Below are positions 19,978 to 31,369 of a stretch of 32,097 nt of DNA, one piece after another; within the stretch, counting starts at the first letter, position 1; each line of letters opens with the position of its first letter. Origin of the DNA: Chara braunii. Its lineage: Eukaryota > Streptophyta > Charophyceae > Charales > Characeae. The notes beneath the pieces were generated by a model. The model ran no database searches. It saw only the letters and a program-made list of their open reading frames with translations, and was not told where the DNA came from. Where the stretch lies: NCBI GenBank assembly GCA_003427395.1, contig BFEA01000401.1, forward strand, positions 1,118,495 through 1,150,591, in the 5' to 3' direction. The position numbers were made by a program, and so were the translations under genes.

Positions 19978-21960
19978 TAAAAAAATGCAATATGAAAAAC
20001 AACCTTACTAGCATTTGGTCTCACAACAACGTTTCTTCCCATCAGCGGTTCAAGAACAAAATTGCAAAAACCCTGTTGGATTAACACATGCTCATTTACC
20101 AAAATCGTTGTCTGATCGTCAAATACAGGAGCGAATACTTTTATAGATGACAAAGCCAATGCGTTAGGATTATTAATCCCTGGGATGGGTCATAAAATAT
20201 ATTTGGGACTAATAGCTTGACGAAATTACCATTATTTCGATCGGTCTTAACTAGAGTTGTCATTGGCTCCACTAAAATAAAAGACTTCTTCGCGGTCCTT
20301 GTCGAACGACCCCTTTTCCTTGACATGCCCAATGGTAAGGATTCAATTAGACGCGGGTCTCCCAGGGGTTGTTCCTCCACTGTAAGGATGGCGGTGTTCT
20401 CGTCCATACAAGTTTTTTTGTTCAGTTTGTACATTATTACTCTCTATGAGTCAGTTGCGGGGTCAAAATGTACGTGACCCACCTCGAACAGCCCCGAGAT
20501 TACAAAGTTCGGGTAGTCATGACTCGATGTTTTCGCATCAAGGGAGGGATTTGACTCGTGAGTACGAGGGGTAGAGCGAAGTCTCAATTTTTCAAAAATA
20601 CCTCTGGCTGAGATTTAACCTCCGAGTTAGAGGGCTCTGCAGATGAGAGCTGCTTCTGGTCAATCACTCGTGTCTCCGTCCATTATTTGGTTGATCCATT
20701 ATTATTCCCTCGAGTTTCCAAGGTATTATCCTTAATCGTATTTATTTGTTTTTTATGCTCTTCTTCATTTTGGATTTTTTTTGTCCAACGATGAAGGGGT
20801 CAACGCTAGGTTTACCAATAGGACCATATGTGCCCTTATCAGCAGCGGCGCCCTGAAGATTCGCACTTGGGTTGTTGGGGTCAGATATCTTAGATATGTT
20901 GATCATCACTCCACCATCCTTCCCACCCTGCTTTTTCGTTTTCTTATCTACGCTCACCCCCTTACATTGCCACTTTCCCTGACCCTCCTTCTCCTGCCAC
21001 TTGGGAGACGGCTTCCTTGAAGGAAGATGGTGACGGGTCAGTAGACCGTCTGGAGAGGCCTCCCTCCCCCACCCCTCCCCCTTCCTTTTGTCACTGGTAT
21101 CCCCTTCCTTTTGTCCTCCATGCCGACTTTTCTTTTTTCGTTTCGATGGGCACGCCTCGTATGTGTCACTGTGGAAAAAGGGACAACATGCGACACTCCA
21201 GGGTGATGCCGCACACACAACTTCAATCTCCAAATACCCATACTATTGCAAGTCTACGATAAAACGTTTTTATATTTCAACTTAGCGGAGGGGGGCAAAT
21301 CGAATAGAATATCCCCCAGATCGGGCGTTTGGGGGTGTTTATATGTAGGATGGTCCTTGAGCACTGAACCGAAAGCATTTTCGACTGCCCCTCTGAAGGG
21401 ACCCATCGTCGATACGGGAACTTCTAAACAACGAATAAAAAAAAAAAAATGGCGCATCGTGACACTCCATTTTGAGAGTTGTTTCTCGAACATCCAGGGA
21501 CGGAAGGAGATGGTACGAGCCACCTTAACGAGTTCTACATGATCTATTCTAGCCTTCATAGATGCTACGTACGTGACGAGGTTATAACCCTCGTTTCGAA
21601 ATAGTCCTTTCTTCGGGGGGGCTCATATGGACCCAGAGGTTGCCCAACCATTCTTATATGTATGTATTAATTTGTTCTTGACCCTCACGGGAAGAGAGGA
21701 AAATTCATATTCGAATCGTCACCGCATGCAGCTTCCTCAGTCGGGAGAGAGCAGGGTTGACCACCACTCTGACAAAGTCTTCCTCAGTCGTAAACGTGCC
21801 CGAGGCCAACCAATGAGGGAGGATCATGCCTGCAATGCATGCGCTGAGCAGATCGTGGACTCTAGCCTCATTGACATCCGAGGGTGGGGAAAAGATCATC
21901 AGAGGGGGGGGAGATTTTGTAGTTGTCGAAGAAGAAGCCGCCATTATAAGAAAATTCAAT
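19978..21960 (-). pseudogene. LINE A ORF1 relic
   Basis: Degenerate ORF1 (nucleic-acid-binding protein). The possible start MAASSSTTTKSPPPLMIF is near 21944, in an open stretch down to 21705 with VHDLLSACIAGMILPHWLAS. After frameshifts come YNLVTYVASMKA and ISFRPWMFEKQL (21480-21550 region), PLKGPIVDTG-side frames, and LGDILFDLPPSAKLKYKNV. Next is the knuckle block ACCPFFHSDTYEACPSK (about 21200-21130), a charged middle region to 20742, and the C-terminal domain with PMTTLVKTDRN and KVFAPVFDDQTTILV ending at 19978. Every block has a counterpart in LINE B ORF1. The first Cys of the knuckle has become Ser. Confidence 0.78.
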
Positions 21961-22289
21961 ATGAAAATAAAAGTCAACAAGCAGTAAAGACGAAACAAGA
22001 AGGACCTAATCCTAATCATGACCCAAGAAGCTTCAAACGCCCAGTATAGTAGAGCATCAAAGATCGGAGCAGAGGGCAGACATGTTGAAAATGGTTATAC
22101 CTTGCTCCCTATAATGAAGGAGCGCCGAGTGCAGGTTTTTTTGGAAAGCCTCCGCTTCTCAAGACGAAGCCCATCTGCTGCACCCGAGTTGATGTCGACA
22201 GCCAGTGAGCGAAGTTCGAGCGAAGTTTGGAGGTAGCTACTGCGTTACAGAGGGTCATGCATGCAACCGATTCTCCTTGTTACTGCCTC

Positions 22290-22450
22290 GTTAAACCACC
22301 AGTACTTCCTAGAGTTGTGCCCGTTAACGCGCCACAGTTTTAGGAAACGTACGGGCTACTACAAGAGCGGCCAAATTCATCCGACTAGAAACGTTTCCAC
22401 TCTATTTTTTTCAACGACCGATAGTTGGGCCAAGTACTGCTGGTTTAGTT
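22290..22450 (+). repeat. G-family motif with inverted partner
   Basis: TTAAACCACCAGTACTTC at 22293 is followed by GTTAACGCGCCACAG, as in the copies near 300 and 13474. At 22432-22447, AAGTACTGCTGGTTTA is its inverted complement with one mismatch, so here the word forms 16-base terminal inverted repeats around about 155 bases. It may be a small MITE. Confidence 0.5.
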
Positions 22451-22522
22451 ACCGCGGGCAATTACAAAGGAGGTTAGGGAAGCGCCTCAAAATTACCAAA
22501 CAAGACGATGATGGCGAATCCC

Positions 22523-22586
22523 TAGACCTGTAGGGACCGGAGATGTCGGTCGCGGGTGGGCACACACCATTTCCGGTCCCAGGTCC
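22523..22586. other. GC-rich imperfect hairpin
   Basis: GGGACCGGAGATG (22533-22545) faces CATTTCCGGTCCC (22568-22580), 12 of 13 paired, with a 22-base loop. The pairing resumes outside with GACCT and AGGTC after a 3-base bulge. Confidence 0.6.
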
Positions 22587-22622
22587 GCGGGTCCTCCCGC
22601 TATTGCCTTCCGGCCTGCGTAC

Positions 22623-23487
22623 TTTTTTTTTTTTTTTTTTTTTTCTTTGGAAAGTCTGCAATTTATTAAACCAAATTAGACGAGGCCGGGGACCTCACAA
22701 TTCAACTCGGGGTTGTCATGGCAGCCTCAGCCAGTTTCGCTTCCGAGTAACCACCCGAAACCTTTACTGACCGCTATGTATCTCATTCCTCTCAAGCCCC
22801 TGAACCTGGAAATCAAGTTCAGCGTCCCCATTAAGCAAACTTATCACAAAAAAAAAAAAATCTTGAAGCACAGTAAAATATGCCAGTTCACAAAGTCTGG
22901 CTTGTGCCGCCTTGAACTAACTCCAAAATTCAATCAACCGCCGACCTACATCGGACTACTTTTATAGCCAAAACCCTCCACCTGTGGAGGTATAGATGAA
23001 AGTTCAAAGTCAATCTCCGTTAAAACAGTTGAATCCGTAGGCGTCACTTGTCTGCCAAGAGAGCCTTAGTTCGTCTGTTTCAACGAATAACAGAAAAGGA
23101 CCACATTACGAAGCAAATCTGCAGGTCTAACTCGGCATGTCTTTTCCCACAAAGCACCATACTACATACATTGAGCTAAAGTGCTCAAACCAGACCCTCA
23201 TTCTACTTCTGAAACTTAGAAAAGATCGGAAGAGACAACAAATAAAACAGATGTCCTTCCTCAGCAACTCAAGTTTCTTTCCTCACCCAGGTGTCTCTTA
23301 AAACAACCATTTGGCAACTTGCAGCTTTCCTTCAGAGGTGATGGAGACCAGGAATTCTTCCCTGGTTTAAGTCTTCCGAAACCACCCCGGGTCAGACCCC
23401 TGTATGAGCGTAGCCTAGATTTTATCTATTTTGTTAAAACTGTTAACCTTAGCATTTCCTTGACCATTCTGGTCTGCAGCTGGAGAG
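22623..23487 (-). mobile_element. LINE B1: short 5'-truncated LINE copy
   Basis: Minus-strand element of about 865 bases. A 22-base T run (22623-22644) is the tail. The 3' end shares GAGGCCGGGGACCTCACAA with LINE B (22682 and 23569). Near 23360-23312 the minus strand reads VSITSEGKLQVAKWL, against ASITAEGKLKLADWL at the end of LINE B ORF2, so the copy holds about the last 60 codons and the 3' UTR. It is flanked by GGCCTGCGTAC (22612-22622) and GGCTTGCGTAC (23488-23498), an 11-base target duplication with one difference. Confidence 0.8.
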
Positions 23488-23515
23488 GGCTTGCGTACTT
23501 TTTTTTTTTTTTTTT

Positions 23516-23954
23516 AAATGTAACCCGGACCTTTACCCGGACCTTTATTAATCGAAATGTAAAGATTCGAGGCCGGGGACCTCACAATTCCACCCGGGGT
23601 TATCCCGGCAGCATCAGTCGGTTTAGCTTAGTCTCGGCCAAAATACTTACTAAGCCCTACAACCATCTGCTACTAGCCTAACAATGAGGGCCCAGTGCCC
23701 AAGGCTTATGCTAGTTGATACATACTCTACCACCCTATTAACTTCCTCTATCTATACAAATATTAAAAGTGTTACTAAGACAGTCGCCCAACCTACCAAT
23801 CAATCTACGACCTACCTTAATCTTCTCTGGACCAGTTCAAATTGCCTAAAATACGGCTATTTACCCATATTAAACCCCCCAGACGCGGCCTAACTGCAGC
23901 CCATGCCAAGTGTAGTGTCAAGCCTGTTTTTTCTATGTACTCTTCTCCTCATGA
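23516..23954 (-). other. LINE B 3' UTR
   Basis: Non-coding 3' region between the tail and the end of ORF2. A hairpin at 23569-23583 (GAGG.....CTC; six pairs in the RNA sense, counting one U-G) is shared with LINE B1. Confidence 0.65.
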
Positions 23955-26900
23955 AGCCAATCTGCCAACTTTAGCTTTCCTTCAGCCGTAATCGAGGCAA
24001 AACAATTATCCCTAGCCCATGCCTGTCGGAACTAAAACTGGTTTGAATGCTGGCGGCCTCCTTGCCAATCTGCGTAAATACATTGTCTAATCAGGGCCTT
24101 GATGGGTTTGATCTGAGCTTGAAAATAACAGGTTTCCTGTTTAAACACGGCTCTATTGCGAGCGTGCCATAAAGTTTTCATACAAGCACTCTTACAGGCA
24201 AGTGCCATATAGGCCAACTCGACCTCAAAGTCACATTGCCCATATGAGAGACCATACAGCAACCATTCTTGGGTCCACCGGAAGTTATCTCCTACCATGT
24301 CTTTCCACCTTGCTTTCCACCATTCCCACACCTGCATTGAAAACGGACAGTAGAACCAGATGTGCGAAGTCGTCTCCCACCCCCAGTTGCAGCGTCTACA
24401 CTGTTCGGAGATGTCCATCCTTTTTTATGCCAGCCACGTGGCAGATGGAATAATTGACAGCAATTGCAGCTAGATTAGACTAGCCTGTTTCTGTGAAACC
24501 ATCTGTCTCAGAGCTTGCCAGTGGCTGAATAGGTCCAGGTTGCCCAAGGAGAAGCCTGGTTCTTTCGCCAGTCTCTCAGCTGCGATCGCTACCGGTTGTT
24601 TTCTTACGGCAACCCTTAGTAGTTGGGCTCCTATTTTGGTTGACTACTGGGATACTGGAACCGGAACTTTAAGCCCCACGTCTTTTGTCCACCCGTACAA
24701 GAACGGTTTCAGTTGCAGCCTATCAGCATCTTCTACATGAAGTTGGGCCTTCTCCTTGGATCCTGAATCTGAGGTCCATACTCTGCATTCTATCAAGTCA
24801 ATCGACGAATCAATGGTTTTATCCTCCCTTCGAGTGAGGGGGTGCGAAAGCGGGTTAGGCACTATGTTCCTCTCGCCTGTCCACACTTGGACCTTTATTC
24901 CTTGTGACAGCTCTAGGCCTTCTATTCTCAGTACTTCTCCGCAGTATTCACGTCCCGGACCCACGCCCCTTGCCCGTGCTCAACCGATTTAGGGAGGAGG
25001 GAAGTCCGGTATGATGGAATGGCATTTAAGCCTTCCACATTACGTACTCTTGGGAGCTTTTGTTTCATATGTTCCACCGTCAACCATGATTCCGTCTGAA
25101 GGGACCAGATATCCTCGATTTGAACTACACCTCTTTCGATTCATGCTTTCCCAAAGGAGTCCACCCTACCATCTGCTTTGAAGCCAGAACCTAGCTCAAA
25201 AATAATATATGAATTTTCAAACAACAATTGATTTAGAACCTCTATTCTAGTCTGAGGTGGTTTAAGTGTATGTGGGAACAGCCTGTGCCAAGCGTGTAGA
25301 ATGTTGCTCCACATTTTCGATTTTGGTCTTTTTGCAGCATAGGAGGAAATGAAAAGGCAAGCCCAGACATCTTATGGTCTCTTCAGAGCCCACTCTCTAA
25401 CTAATAAATATTCCGTCATTCTAACCCATAGCCTCGAGAGGTTTCCATACACAACAGAAATAATCTATTTGCTGAGCAAGGCCAAGTTTTAGTGCACTGG
25501 GTCTAGAATCCCAAGTCCTCCTTGTGCTCGTGACAGGGCAATCGTTTCCCATGCCACCTTCCAGATGAAGCCCTGATGAGAATCTGCAGCTGGTTTCCAT
25601 AAGTACCGGGCCGCTTCTCTTTTATCTTGGAGTAGGTTGTCGCCCCCAATAGATGAACTGACAATGGAAACCATAAAAGAGAAAATGCCGCCGATGTCAA
25701 AACGAGAGCTCTACCAAAGAGCGAGAGCTTGAAATTGCAGGACCATTTGGCGATTCGTCCTGCCACTTTGTCTGCTAGAATGGAGTCCTGCACATTTGAA
25801 CAGTCCGACAATGGAACTTGGACACCTAGAAAGCAGTCCGATGAGTTAGCCGGGACATGTTTCAGCCCCCAATCCACACACAACACTCGAGGAGGGGGAA
25901 GGAAATAAGCTGACTTGTCCCAGTCAAATAGATGTTTCGGATAGATCGCTATATCTGTCTAATACTCGACGTAGTTCCTGAAGGGCTCCTACACTGTTTT
26001 CACAGGCCACGGTCAGGTCATCGTCCAAAACTCCCCCTTTCCATTCTACCGACGAGGAAAGCTTCAAACCTACAATAAATGGATTGCTTCTGATGTTATC
26101 CAGGAGGATTTCAAGTTGGAAAACGAATAATAATGGCGCCGGAGGACATCCTTGCCTCAAGGAGCGCGTTAACTGGAACTCATCTGAGAGTTTCTCATTA
26201 ACTATCACTACAGAGGAGGTGTTCTCATACTAGCGGGCTTTGACCCGTGTACGAAAGCTCGGGCCAAACCCCATCTTTTTTAGCGTGGTATGCACAAAAC
26301 TCCAGCCTACCCTGTCATAAGATTTTTCCATGTCCAGAAGAAGGGTAACGATATCCCTCTTTTCCATACTTATAACTTCCAACGCCTGGATGGCTGATAA
26401 GATGTTCTCGAAGATGGAGCGGCCTTTGACGAAGGCCCCCTACTCCCAACCCACCAAATATGGGAGAACCTTGGCTAGGCGCAACGCAAGGGCCTTAACA
26501 AAAAGCTTATAGGTGACATTAAGGACTGAGATAGGTCTCCAGTTCCTAACGTTACATTTATCTCCTTTTTTGAACATTAGTGAAATCATACCTTGTGTAA
26601 AGCCTTTAGGGAAGACCCCTTCCTGCAAAGCTTGATTGTATATATCGCAGAGGAAGGGAGCAAATGCAGCCTAGGTGGCCAGAAATAATTCAATCGGTAG
26701 CCCCTCCCGGCCTGGGCATTTTCCCTTCGCCATTACTTTAGCCGTTGCCAACAACTCTGCTTCTTCCATTGGTTTGTCCAGTTCCTCCGCCGTGGCCTGC
26801 AAAATAATTTTGTGGGAGTGGTTCCAAAAGTTGGAGGATACCGAAATGTCACATTGCGGTGGGTCAAAGGGTCTCCGAGTGGTAACGATGTCTCGATAAT

Positions 26901-28175
26901 ATTATAAAGCATAACTACACATCTGCATAGTATCTACTGCTAAAGGTTCAGAGACATCAAAAGGGTGTGATAGTTCCCAAATCACCGGTCTCGTCTGTTT
27001 CAACAGCAACGAGCGAAACGTTAACTTAGTCATTCTGTCAAAACCCACTATCCCTCTGAGATTCAATAGCTCCATCCGTTGCTCTTGTTTCTGGATCTCT
27101 AAGGCTTCCAAATGGGCTAGAGAATCTTTACGAATACAAGTCCAATAGTGGTCGGAAAACGGGTCCCTCCCCATCCTCGTTTCTACTTGGGCGATCAGTT
27201 TGACCAAAGATAGTTCTTTCCAGTTTCTTTGTGCGGCTTTCATTCTAGAAAATGTAATCATCGTCTGTTTTAAGATGGCGATACCTGTATCTGGCCATTG
27301 ATTACAGCTTGGGAACAAATCTTTGGCCCCCATCCAATTGGTCATATGAGTCGAGACCCACGCTATTATGCCCGGGTCCTTAAGGAGATTAATATTGAGC
27401 CTGAACGGAGGGCGATGTCTCTCAACCAGATCCGCCAAAATGATATCTAGTATGACTGGATGGTGGTCCGAGATTGACCCCGGAATAACATTGCACCACA
27501 TACTGCGGTCCCAAGGGGTACCGCGAGTTGAAAAGAAATCCAAACATTTCCTAGGCGCAAGGGAATACGAGGTCGGGGGAGGTCCGAACCACGTGAAGCC
27601 TTGGTCATCAGGGTTAAATTTTCTAAATGGGTCAGACAGATTGTGAGCTTCACAGATGGAAGCTAAGATCGTGGTGTCGGGATGCAGAGGTATAACCGTC
27701 AAGATGTCCAAACCAGGATTAAGCACCGTATTCCACTCTCCTGTGACTATCAAGTTCTTTGTGTTAGGGAAGCAGGCAGGGAGTTCTGTTAGAATTTTTT
27801 TCCGTTCCGAGTAGCTAACCGGAGCATACACAGTCATCACTGCCCAGTCTTCGTCTCCAATAGCAAATTTGAGCCACAACCAACGACCCTCTTCGTCGCA
27901 GTAATGGTCTAGAATGTCAATATCCAGATCCTTGTTAATAAGGATGGCCACTCGACCTTTAGTTCCATCTGACGGGGACCAAAACTGGGGGCCATCCCAC
28001 CAGGATTGAATAGTCGCAATTTTTGTCGGATCCAATGTAGTTTCTTGAATACATGCAATTTGCACGTTCTGTTTATGTAACCAGCATTTGATCTTGCCTT
28101 TTTGAACTTTTTAGCAGTGTCGCCAAACCCACGGACATTCCAGGTGAGGATTCTGATCCTACTTGGTAGGACCAT
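23955..28175 (-). pseudogene. LINE B ORF2: endonuclease, RT, zf-RVT
   Basis: ORF2 starts at ATG 28175-28173 (MVLPSRIRILTWNVRGFG). A frameshift in an A run near 28100 moves it into a 387-codon open stretch (28065-26902). The endonuclease shows CIQET, GRVAILIN, MTVYAPVS, GEWNTVL (normally GDxN, so Asp is Glu), CLDFFS and SDHHPVIL. RT (26630-25890) shows KGDKCNVRNWRPISVLN, the LLDMEK block, NEKLSDEFQL, LRQGCPPAPLLF and VLDDDLTV (26017-26025; usual FADD, both Asp kept). It continues with FLGVQVPL, GRIAKWSCNFKLSLFGRA, KVAWETIALSRAQGGLG and VVQIEDIWSLQTESW. The zf-RVT region at 24418-24340 has C-x2-C-x8-H-x4-C. The C-terminus is SITAEGKLKLADWL. Role: target-primed reverse transcription. Multiple frameshifts make it inactive. 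Confidence 0.92.
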
Positions 28176-30755
28176 ATCCCGAACCTCTGCCGCGCGAGAG
28201 TTGGATGCGGCTAGCTTGACCTTGCTTCAGAGTTGCACATCTTCCTTTAGGGGGGAGGGGTTTTTCAGTCTGAGGCGGTGGAAGGTCCCTTTTACTCTCG
28301 ATTTGGCTCATTTCTGTCAAGAAAGCCTCCGAAGAGAAGACTTCTACAGCGTCCACGTGAAGCAACCATTCGGCCACATCTCGGGCTGATAAGCCTCCTG
28401 GGAGGATAATATCCCTCAAGGAATCTGAATTTGAATCGAATAGGCGTGCTAGAGGAAACCAGTAGATATCCAATTATTTCAGTTTCGTCATTTCCTCTGC
28501 CTCCGCCAACAACTTGAAACACGCAATGTGTAAGATTGATTTTACTCCTTTAGTAGTAATAGCTACGTGTCTTCCTTTATTCGGTGTTGAAAGTATTTTA
28601 CAGGCATAGTGGTCAAACAGTACCTGCTTCTTGACTTCCTCGACCCATTCTGCAGCGGGGGCGATGCTCTTTGTTTCCATTGCAGGGAGGGAAAGCACTT
28701 CATCTTTGCTTTTACTCATGAAAATCATCATCCCTTGAGGTGTTTCAGTTAAAATCAACGGAATAAACCACTCCTTCGGCGGGCCTCGCGACTTATCCTG
28801 TTGGGATAAGGTTGTCATTGGGGCGGTGAATTTCAAGGCCTTTCTCACCCCTCGAGTTTTCATAGTCTTACCTTTTGTTTCGGGTGTTGTTGTGTCGTCC
28901 TCCTTGGGTTTCGGCATCGCTGCCTTGTGCTTTTTAAATGGAGAACACCCCTGGAGGGGGGGTGGGGGGAACTTCCCCTTCCTTCCCGATCCCTCGCCTC
29001 CCCTAGATAGCCCTGACTGACTACCTGCTGAATGAAAGTCTTCGTGGTCTGAGTCAGATGGGTCAGCGACTAATAATTCATGCGGAGAGTGTTTGCCTGA
29101 ATCCGAATGTTTAAGCCGATACAGTGTTGCCACCCCCAGATCTGAGTCGTCTTCTCGTTCATCCTGCGATGAAGCAAACGCCTTATTTATATAACTGGTA
29201 TCCCGACGATCTGAAAGACCCTTATGTCGGGGAGGTAGATCCCTTTCCCCCTCATCAGAACCTCCTTCTATGGGAGAATCTGTGAGAGGGGATGGGACCT
29301 GCCACTCCGGACCTCCAGCTTTATGTAGCACAATTTCATTTCTTTTAATATGGAATCTAGGATCTTGATCTTCTTCATAATCGAGGCCAGGCTCTGAGCG
29401 TTTTCTTTTTTCTCTTGGCAGGGGTGGATGGTCCTCAACCATCAAATCCCCTTTTTCTCCTTTGCCTCCAGTTTCATCCTTTGCTTGTTCGGTATCATCT
29501 TTCCAATCGGTATCGGAGGAGGAACTTTCTTTTTTTGAGTCCCTTTCATCTGAGTGTTCCCCCCCTCTCTTTCCCCTTGACCTTCGCTTCCCCTTCGTCC
29601 CTTGCCTCTTACCCTTTTTCTTTCTCCCAGATTCAACTGTTTTCTCCACCTCCTCCCTCGATCCGCCTTTCTCACCATCCTTCCGACTGTCCACAACCTC
29701 CATCCTGTCCTCTTCCTGATCTTTTCCCCCCTCACTCTTTCTCTTTCCCTGATCCCCACCATCGCCCTCTTTCTCATCGTTACCCCTTTCTTTCCTTGGA
29801 TCTTTGATCTTCTCCCCCCTCTTCTTACCCTGCTCCTTGTTTTTATCTTTCTGCGTTCCCTTTCCTGCTGGGTCGTCTTCCTCAATGTTGGGCCTGTTTT
29901 TCCTGGATCCTTTGACACCTCCTTTGGAACTGACTGCCTCAGCGTAAGACTTCTTCCCCCGGGCAGGACAAGACTCGTCACGTTCTGAGTGGAAATGACG
30001 CCTGCAGATAGGGCACCATGGAGTTTCTGCGGTGACCACTTCAAGTTCAACAAACCCATCCCTACCCAGATCTATGACCATGTACTTTTTGTACCGGAGT
30101 CTCGCTGCGGATTCCAGGTCAAAACGTACATTTAACAGATCAGGGCACAACTTATCCTTAAATATAGAATATTCCTTTAGTATTTCGCTGCCGTAGGCAT
30201 CGCGAACCACTCCAGGGAGCAGTGGCAACACACCAATCGAGACTTGTTGAACTCGGATCCAAAAGAAGCGAAACTTGGAGACTTCTCTCCATTCCCAAAG
30301 CTCCTGTTCTGTCATCCAGGGTCTAAACTGGACCTTGTGGTGGATGTTGTCCAGGTTAATTTCCGTTTGACCACATTGCAACATCCAGTCCACCACTGCT
30401 TTCGACCGAGCGACGTATGTGATAAGGTTTCTACCTTCGTTGTGGAACAGGCCCCATTTTACAGGCGTGGTTGGGTGTTGTGTGGCCGCCCAACTGTTTT
30501 CGTACACCCTCACATGTCGTTTTTTAACATCTAAGGGGGTGGTTGTGGAATCATCTCCAAAGATAATAGTGACGGCGTGTTTGCTGAGCCAGTCCGCTTA
30601 AATTTTGTAAAGGTCCTGGTTAGCAATAAGTTTATGATAGTCCTCTCCCTCCTCCACTATAGAAGGGGCGAGACGTTGCGGTACTATACCATCTAAATAG
30701 CATTTCGCAATCATATCCCGGATTCGTTCAACTTCATCTGGGGTAATTCGCAGCC
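28159..30755 (-). pseudogene. LINE B ORF1: nucleic-acid-binding protein
   Basis: ORF1 runs in one frame from about 30755 (LRITPDEVERIRDM) to TAG at 28161-28159, broken only by TAA at 30600-30598 and at 28476-28474. The longest uninterrupted part is 679 codons. Order: an N-terminal domain with HAVTIIFGD, GRNLITYVARSKAVVDWM, VQFRPWMTEQELWEW and RFDLESAARLRYKKY, resembling the DUF4283-type domain of plant LINE ORF1. A knuckle CPICRRHFHSERDESC follows (C-x2-C-x4-H-x6-C, about 30000). Then come about 300 residues of Lys/Glu/Arg/Ser-rich linker, and a C-terminal domain (about 28860-28480) conserved in LINE A. After the second stop the same frame continues for 104 codons and overlaps the start of ORF2 by 17 bases. 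It probably binds LINE RNA. Confidence 0.88.
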
Positions 30756-30935
30756 CTTAGGCTGTGGTATAGTGGGCTTCGGCGTCTGTGTCAAGGTGTC
30801 GCATTTTTGGCGGCGGGTGACCAGGACGCAAAGTGGGTTCTTAGGGGGCAAAAAAAATTGGGGGACCGGTCCTTGCCAAAATTGCGGACTACCTACAGCT
30901 AGCTCTGGTAGAACCGGGACTTTTGGAAAAACGAA

Positions 30936-31075
30936 GGACCGGTCCTCGAGTAGAAGTGGACCCCAAAAAGAAGTGGGGGGCATTGGACCGGTCCTCAGGT
31001 AGAAGCGGACCCCAAAAAGAAGTGAGATTGGACCGGTCCTCGGGTAGAAGCGGACCCCAAAAAGAAGTGAGGGCA
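30936..31075. repeat. minisatellite with GGACCGGTCC palindromes in C unit 1
   Basis: Three units (periods 49 and 45) share GGACCGGTCCTC.GGTAGAAG and CGGACCCCAAAAAGAAGTG. A fourth GGACCGGTCC lies upstream at 30863-30872. On the minus strand each unit encodes LLFGVRFY.RTGP. Confidence 0.9.
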
Positions 31076-31369
31076 TGTGAACTACAAAAGGGCCCTCAGG
31101 CCCAGGCGTTGAGCCTCGTCTTCTCAAAACAGGGAGGTCAAGCACAACGAAACAGGCGTTTTGCAAGAGGCAACTTTGACGATTTTTTGTGCTCAGATGA
31201 ACATGCAAAAAAATCTGAAATTTTGAGAATCCATAGATGAGGTTGTGTTATTTCCAGAAATAATAATAGAACATTTACAAAAAATCATTTAGACTGCGAA
31301 ATAATCGTCGCGCCAATTCAGCACATTTTCCATTTTTGCCACTCAGCCATGTTTGGGCCAACTAAAAAA

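Larger units (their letters stand above)
17426..22000 (-). mobile_element. LINE A: L1-type LINE with RT domain deleted
   Basis: Minus-strand non-LTR element. A 20-base T run (17426-17445) marks the poly-A tail. The 3' UTR runs to about 17917, the ORF2 C-terminal part to 18904, the endonuclease from 18905 to about 19720 and ORF1 from 19978 to about 21960. Each block aligns with LINE B in the same order, except that everything between the end of the endonuclease and the C-terminal part is missing. That stretch is about 2.4 kb in LINE B and includes the whole RT. Sequence to about 22230 may be its 5' UTR. It is heavily mutated and inactive. Confidence 0.85.
23499..30757 (-). mobile_element. LINE B: near full-length L1-type LINE
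   Basis: Minus-strand element of about 7.26 kb. It has a T run (23499-23515) as poly-A tail, a 3' UTR with a tandem ACCCGGACCTTT repeat (23523-23546), ORF2 (about 23955-28175) and ORF1 (28159 to about 30755). Its 5' end meets the C satellite at about 30757, so the 5' UTR and perhaps 30 codons of ORF1 are missing compared with LINE A. ORF2 has several frameshifts and stops, and ORF1 only two nonsense codons. It is younger than LINE A but inactive. Confidence 0.9.

Noticed and set aside
29415-29988. Plus-strand Pro/Ser/Phe-rich frames opposite LINE B ORF1
   Set aside because: They mirror the Lys/Glu/Arg-rich linker of ORF1 on the minus strand.
30711-31208. 165-codon minus-strand frame as a host gene
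   Set aside because: It spans the join of the C satellite with the LINE B 5' end and recurs, altered, in the next satellite unit.
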